From NCBI GenBank assembly GCA_034421515.1, contig DAOUKH010000025.1, positions 1 to 50,905 on the forward strand: DNA of 50,905 nucleotides, read 5' to 3'. Position numbers and translations under genes: made by a program. This stretch comes from DAOUKH01 sp034421515 (GTDB taxonomy: Bacteria > Chloroflexota > Dehalococcoidia > SHYB01). The number at the start of each line of letters is the position of its first letter. Positions within the stretch are counted from its first letter, which is position 1. Of this stretch, positions 48,839 through 50,905 are shown piece after piece. The notes beneath the pieces were generated by a model. The model did not search any database. It was given only the letters and a program-made list of their open reading frames with translations, and was not told the origin of the DNA.

Positions 48839-50013
48839 GCGCGGGGGCTGGGCGGGGGTATTTGGGCCGCGCTCGGCGCGTCGATGAATTCGAGCAGTTC
48901 GGTAGCCACGTATAGCCTGGGCCACGACCCGGCTTGCACATCAACAATCTTCAGGTCGCGGAGCTTTTCGAGGATGTTCCTTGCACCGGCGGCGGTGACA
49001 TCCAGACGCCTCGCCGCCTCGGGGATGGTCATAAACGGCATCGCAAAGAGTTCGTCCAGGAGCTTGAACATGTTCCCCGATGCGCGGCCCTCTAACAATT
49101 GGGCGCGATACCCGTCCTGAAGCTCTCGGACCCGACGTATGCGCAGCAACGTGTCCTGCGCCTGCTCGGTCACGCCTGCTAGGAAGTACCGTAGCCAGGG
49201 AAGCCAATCGCCGGTGACGCTCACGTTCAGCAGCCCGTCGTAGTACTCCTGCCGTCGTCGCTCCAGATAGGCGCTCAGGTACAAGAGAGGGTCACGTAGC
49301 ACGCCCTTCGCGCAGAGGAACAGAGTCACGAGCAGCCTGCCGAGGCGGCCGTTGCCGTCCACGTAGGGGTGGGTCGCTTCAAACTGGTAGTGCATCATGG
49401 CGCATTGAATTAGGGGAGGCAGTGGGACCGGCTCGTTCACAAACCGCTCCCAATCCTCAAGTAGCTCACGCACCAGCGGGGCCGGTGGCGGAACGTACCG
49501 GGCCGCCTCGATGGGAGTTCCCTCGGAACCGATCCAGACCGAGACATTCCGAAGCATCCCGGGCCTCTTGTCGTCGCCCCGGACATTGTGCAGCAGAATC
49601 TCGTGCATTTGATTCGCTAGGCGAACACAGATCGGCAAGCCCTCCAAGGCTTCCAAGCCGTGTTCGAGCGCCAGAACGTAGTTCGCCACCTCGACGACAT
49701 CCCCCGTCGGCCGTCGGCGCGTAGCCGCGGCCTCGTACCGGAGCAGGTCGGATAGCGAGGCCTGCGTCCCCTCTATGCGCGACGAGAGGACCGCTTCGCG
49801 GCGTATGAAAGGCCTGACGAGCAGGTGCGGATTCGGAATCGTTTCGCCCACGCCGCTCAGCGTCGCAACGGCCCGCGACGCCTGGTCGAGCTGCATGACG
49901 AGGTCTGCTGGAAGGTCTACCGCTCGGGGAAGGGGGTCCGGCGCAAAGGCCCGGTGTCCATCAATGGTCGTGACCAGCCGGCCCACAGGACTGTTTTCAA
50001 GTTCCATAAGCAT
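48835..50013 (-). CDS. Fic-domain protein (Fic/DOC N-terminal, Fic, wHTH)
   Basis: 392 residues. Residues about 1-110 form the Fic N-terminal domain with the inhibitory helix motif SSRIEG (S/TxxxE[G/N], Glu near 81). The Fic core has HPYVDGNGRLGR (catalytic His near 215), and the C-terminal 80 residues a winged helix (FMTIPEAARRLDVTAAGARNILEKLRDL). Fic enzymes transfer AMP or other groups to Ser/Thr/Tyr of target proteins; the inhibitory helix should keep it low until activated. Start is ATG 50013 or 50007; the former leaves AAGG at 10 bases. Lower GC than neighbours. Preceded by a four-unit repeat array and convergent with the cyclase. Confidence 0.88.
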   Translation of the reverse strand: MLMELENSPVGRLVTTIDGHRAFAPDPLPRAVDLPADLVMQLDQASRAVATLSGVGETIPNPHLLVRPFIRREAVLSSRIEGTQASLSDLLRYEAAATRRRPTGDVVEVANYVLALEHGLEALEGLPICVRLANQMHEILLHNVRGDDKRPGMLRNVSVWIGSEGTPIEAARYVPPPAPLVRELLEDWERFVNEPVPLPPLIQCAMMHYQFEATHPYVDGNGRLGRLLVTLFLCAKGVLRDPLLYLSAYLERRRQEYYDGLLNVSVTGDWLPWLRYFLAGVTEQAQDTLLRIRRVRELQDGYRAQLLEGRASGNMFKLLDELFAMPFMTIPEAARRLDVTAAGARNILEKLRDLKIVDVQAGSWPRLYVATELLEFIDAPSAAQIPPPSPRA

Positions 50014-50290
50014 ATGCAACACGCCTTGCAAACAATGTCGAATAGAAACTTTTTGGCAAATTCATTGCAATTATACCGCAATATGCAACGCGTTTTGCAA
50101 AAACAGAGCCACAAAATAAAGATCTGCTACGATTTGTTTCAATTGCCCCGCAAAGTGCAACGCGCGTTGCAAACAGCCCGCCAATCGAAACTTTTCTCCC
50201 AATTCGTTGCAATTGCCCCGCAAAGTGCAACCCGCGTTGCAAACAGCCCACCAATCGAAACTTTTCTCCCAATTCGTTGCAATTGACTCA
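50011..50290 (-). repeat. Four tandem 68-72 bp direct repeats with TGCAA-N6-TTGCA palindromes
   Basis: Units at 50011-50078, 50079-50150, 50151-50220 and 50221-50290. The last two are near-identical over 60 bp; the first two diverge. Each unit begins with a 16-bp inverted repeat TGCAA-N6-TTGCA (50015, 50084, 50156, 50226), perfect in the third unit, and ends with a TTGCAATT-type half-site. The region is AT-rich against the genome background and fills the 358-bp gap between fic and the helicase gene. The nearest unit carries the fic -10 and reaches the fic start. Confidence 0.88.
50070..50100 (-). promoter_or_regulatory. fic promoter inside the repeat array
   Basis: Minus-strand TATAAT (50070-50075) with TTGCAA 19 bp upstream (50095-50100). 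The spacer contains a TGCAA-N6-TTGCA operator half, so any protein binding the repeats should affect fic transcription. Confidence 0.55.
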
Positions 50291-50338
50291 CCCCCCACCC
50301 CTGCCATCCCCGCATTCCGTCCCGCCACCTGCGCGGCG

Positions 50339-50344
50339 TAGAAT
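50339..50344 (+). promoter_or_regulatory. -10 element of the Lhr-like helicase gene
   Basis: TAGAAT, 27 bases before the ATG at 50372. The -35 (TTCCGT) is weak. Confidence 0.35.
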
Positions 50345-50371
50345 GGGCGCACCCCGTCGAAGGCGCCCCTG

Positions 50372-50905
50372 ATGGCCCGCACCCCACGTAACACCAGCAC
50401 CGTGCTCGACACGTTCCACCCCGCCGTGAAGCGCTGGTTCACCTCACGCTTCGAGACCGTGACCCCACCCCAGGCCAAGGGCTGGCCCGCCATCCGCCGG
50501 GGCCGCGACACCCTCATCGCCGCCCCCACCGGCTCCGGCAAGACCCTCTCCGCCTTCCTCAACACCATCGACTCCCTCGTCCGCCAGGGCGTCGGCGCTC
50601 CCCTCCCCGACGAGACCCAGGTCCTCTACGTCTCCCCCCTGAAGGCGTTGAGCAACGACATCCGCAAGAACCTCAGCGAGCCCCTCGACGGCATCCGCAC
50701 GGCGCTGGAGGCAATGAACATCGAGCCTCCCGAGGTCCGCGTCCTCGTCCGCACCGGCGACACCAAGGCCTCCGAGCGCGCCGCCATGGTCAAGCGCCCC
50801 CCGCACATCCTCGTCACCACGCCGGAGTCCCTCTACATCCTGCTCACCTCCGCCGGCGGACGAAAGATGCTGGAGACCGTGCGCACCGTCATCGTCGACG
50901 AAATC
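50372..50905 (+). CDS. Lhr-like DEAD/DEAH helicase, 3' end outside window
   Basis: First 178 codons of a superfamily 2 helicase. FHPAVKRWF and TPPQAKGWPAIRRGRDTLI are typical of Lhr N termini; Walker A is APTGSGKT, followed by LYVSPLKALSNDI (motif Ia), VRTGDT (Lhr-type), TTPESLYILLTS and VDEI at the window end (the DEIH box). Lhr proteins are large 3'-5' helicases used in DNA repair. Divergent from fic, sharing the AT-rich repeat region. Confidence 0.9.
   Translation, partial: MARTPRNTSTVLDTFHPAVKRWFTSRFETVTPPQAKGWPAIRRGRDTLIAAPTGSGKTLSAFLNTIDSLVRQGVGAPLPDETQVLYVSPLKALSNDIRKNLSEPLDGIRTALEAMNIEPPEVRVLVRTGDTKASERAAMVKRPPHILVTTPESLYILLTSAGGRKMLETVRTVIVDEI

Noticed and set aside
50011..50290. 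CRISPR array
   Set aside because: The units are 70-bp direct repeats that are similar along their full length, with no unique spacers and no cas genes. Palindromes are operator-sized.
50011..50290. Plasmid-type iterons or replication origin
   Set aside because: Repeats and AT-richness are compatible, but no Rep or DnaA gene or DnaA boxes were seen, and the array merges with a promoter. Not excluded, only unsupported.

Overview
This window is a GC-rich (roughly two-thirds G+C), densely packed chromosomal segment with about 52 protein genes and no RNA genes that I could recognise. Lipoproteins with long Thr-Pro-rich linkers, several class III CoA-transferase, amidohydrolase and acyl-CoA dehydrogenase genes, a LigD-like ligase-family gene and a PDH-type dehydrogenase operon together suggest an aerobic Chloroflexota bacterium (Dehalococcoidia or SAR202-like). 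That placement is inferred from gene content and style, not from a marker gene.

Layout. 1-6162: thiamine cluster thiO-thiE-thiL-thiD followed by a ThiZXY-type ABC importer for a pyrimidine precursor, nearly all joined by 4-bp stop/start overlaps. 6166-7794: a DUF192 lipoprotein whose 5' end runs through a dispersed repeat, and an isochorismatase-fold protein that has lost catalytic residues. 7791-12813 (minus strand): a LigD-like ligase-family protein with degenerate motifs, a small membrane protein, uvrB, a fused MNT-HEPN protein, a Mop protein and a tiny PucR-type regulator. 12894-15581: modABC molybdate importer, divergent from that regulator. 15611-17436: an orphan DNA methyltransferase and two small proteins. 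17529-20051: a tandem pair of class III CoA-transferases. 20764-22170: a two-domain, degenerate ThyX-like protein. 22273-27835: operon lipA-lpd-pdhA-pdhB-pdhC that makes and lipoylates a 2-oxoacid dehydrogenase complex. 27995-28195: a small protein with its own operator-like promoter and a strong terminator. 28468-36015: a PmbA-like protein, a His/Asp-rich PepSY-like membrane protein, an SDR/epimerase/MaoC operon, and a FIST sensor next to a double SagB oxidoreductase. 36012-37595: two paralogous lipoproteins. 37701-42696: fumarase, amidohydrolase, acyl-CoA dehydrogenase and an alpha/beta hydrolase. 42899-45358: an HD phosphohydrolase, an unknown protein and a membrane protein with its winged-helix regulator. 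45788-50905: a YyaL/DUF255 protein, a cyclase-family hydrolase, a Fic protein preceded by a four-unit 70-bp repeat array, and the start of an Lhr-like helicase.

Genome-scale patterns. Promoters repeatedly show an extended -10 of the form TGC-TANNNT. Several genes (modA, the methyltransferase, the ThyX-like gene, the PmbA-like gene) appear leaderless. Four convergent gene pairs share a 4-bp CTAG or CTAA in which both stop codons overlap. Six copies of a roughly 70-bp hairpin-forming repeat, plus two smaller repeat families, occupy most of the larger gaps.

The most unusual candidates are these: the Fic gene with its TGCAA-N6-TTGCA operator array and a look-alike promoter 5 kb away; a set of enzyme-fold proteins that keep their fold but lose catalytic residues (ThyX-like, LigD-like, isochorismatase-like, one CoA-transferase subunit); the MNT-HEPN fusion upstream of uvrB; and the FIST/double-SagB pair.
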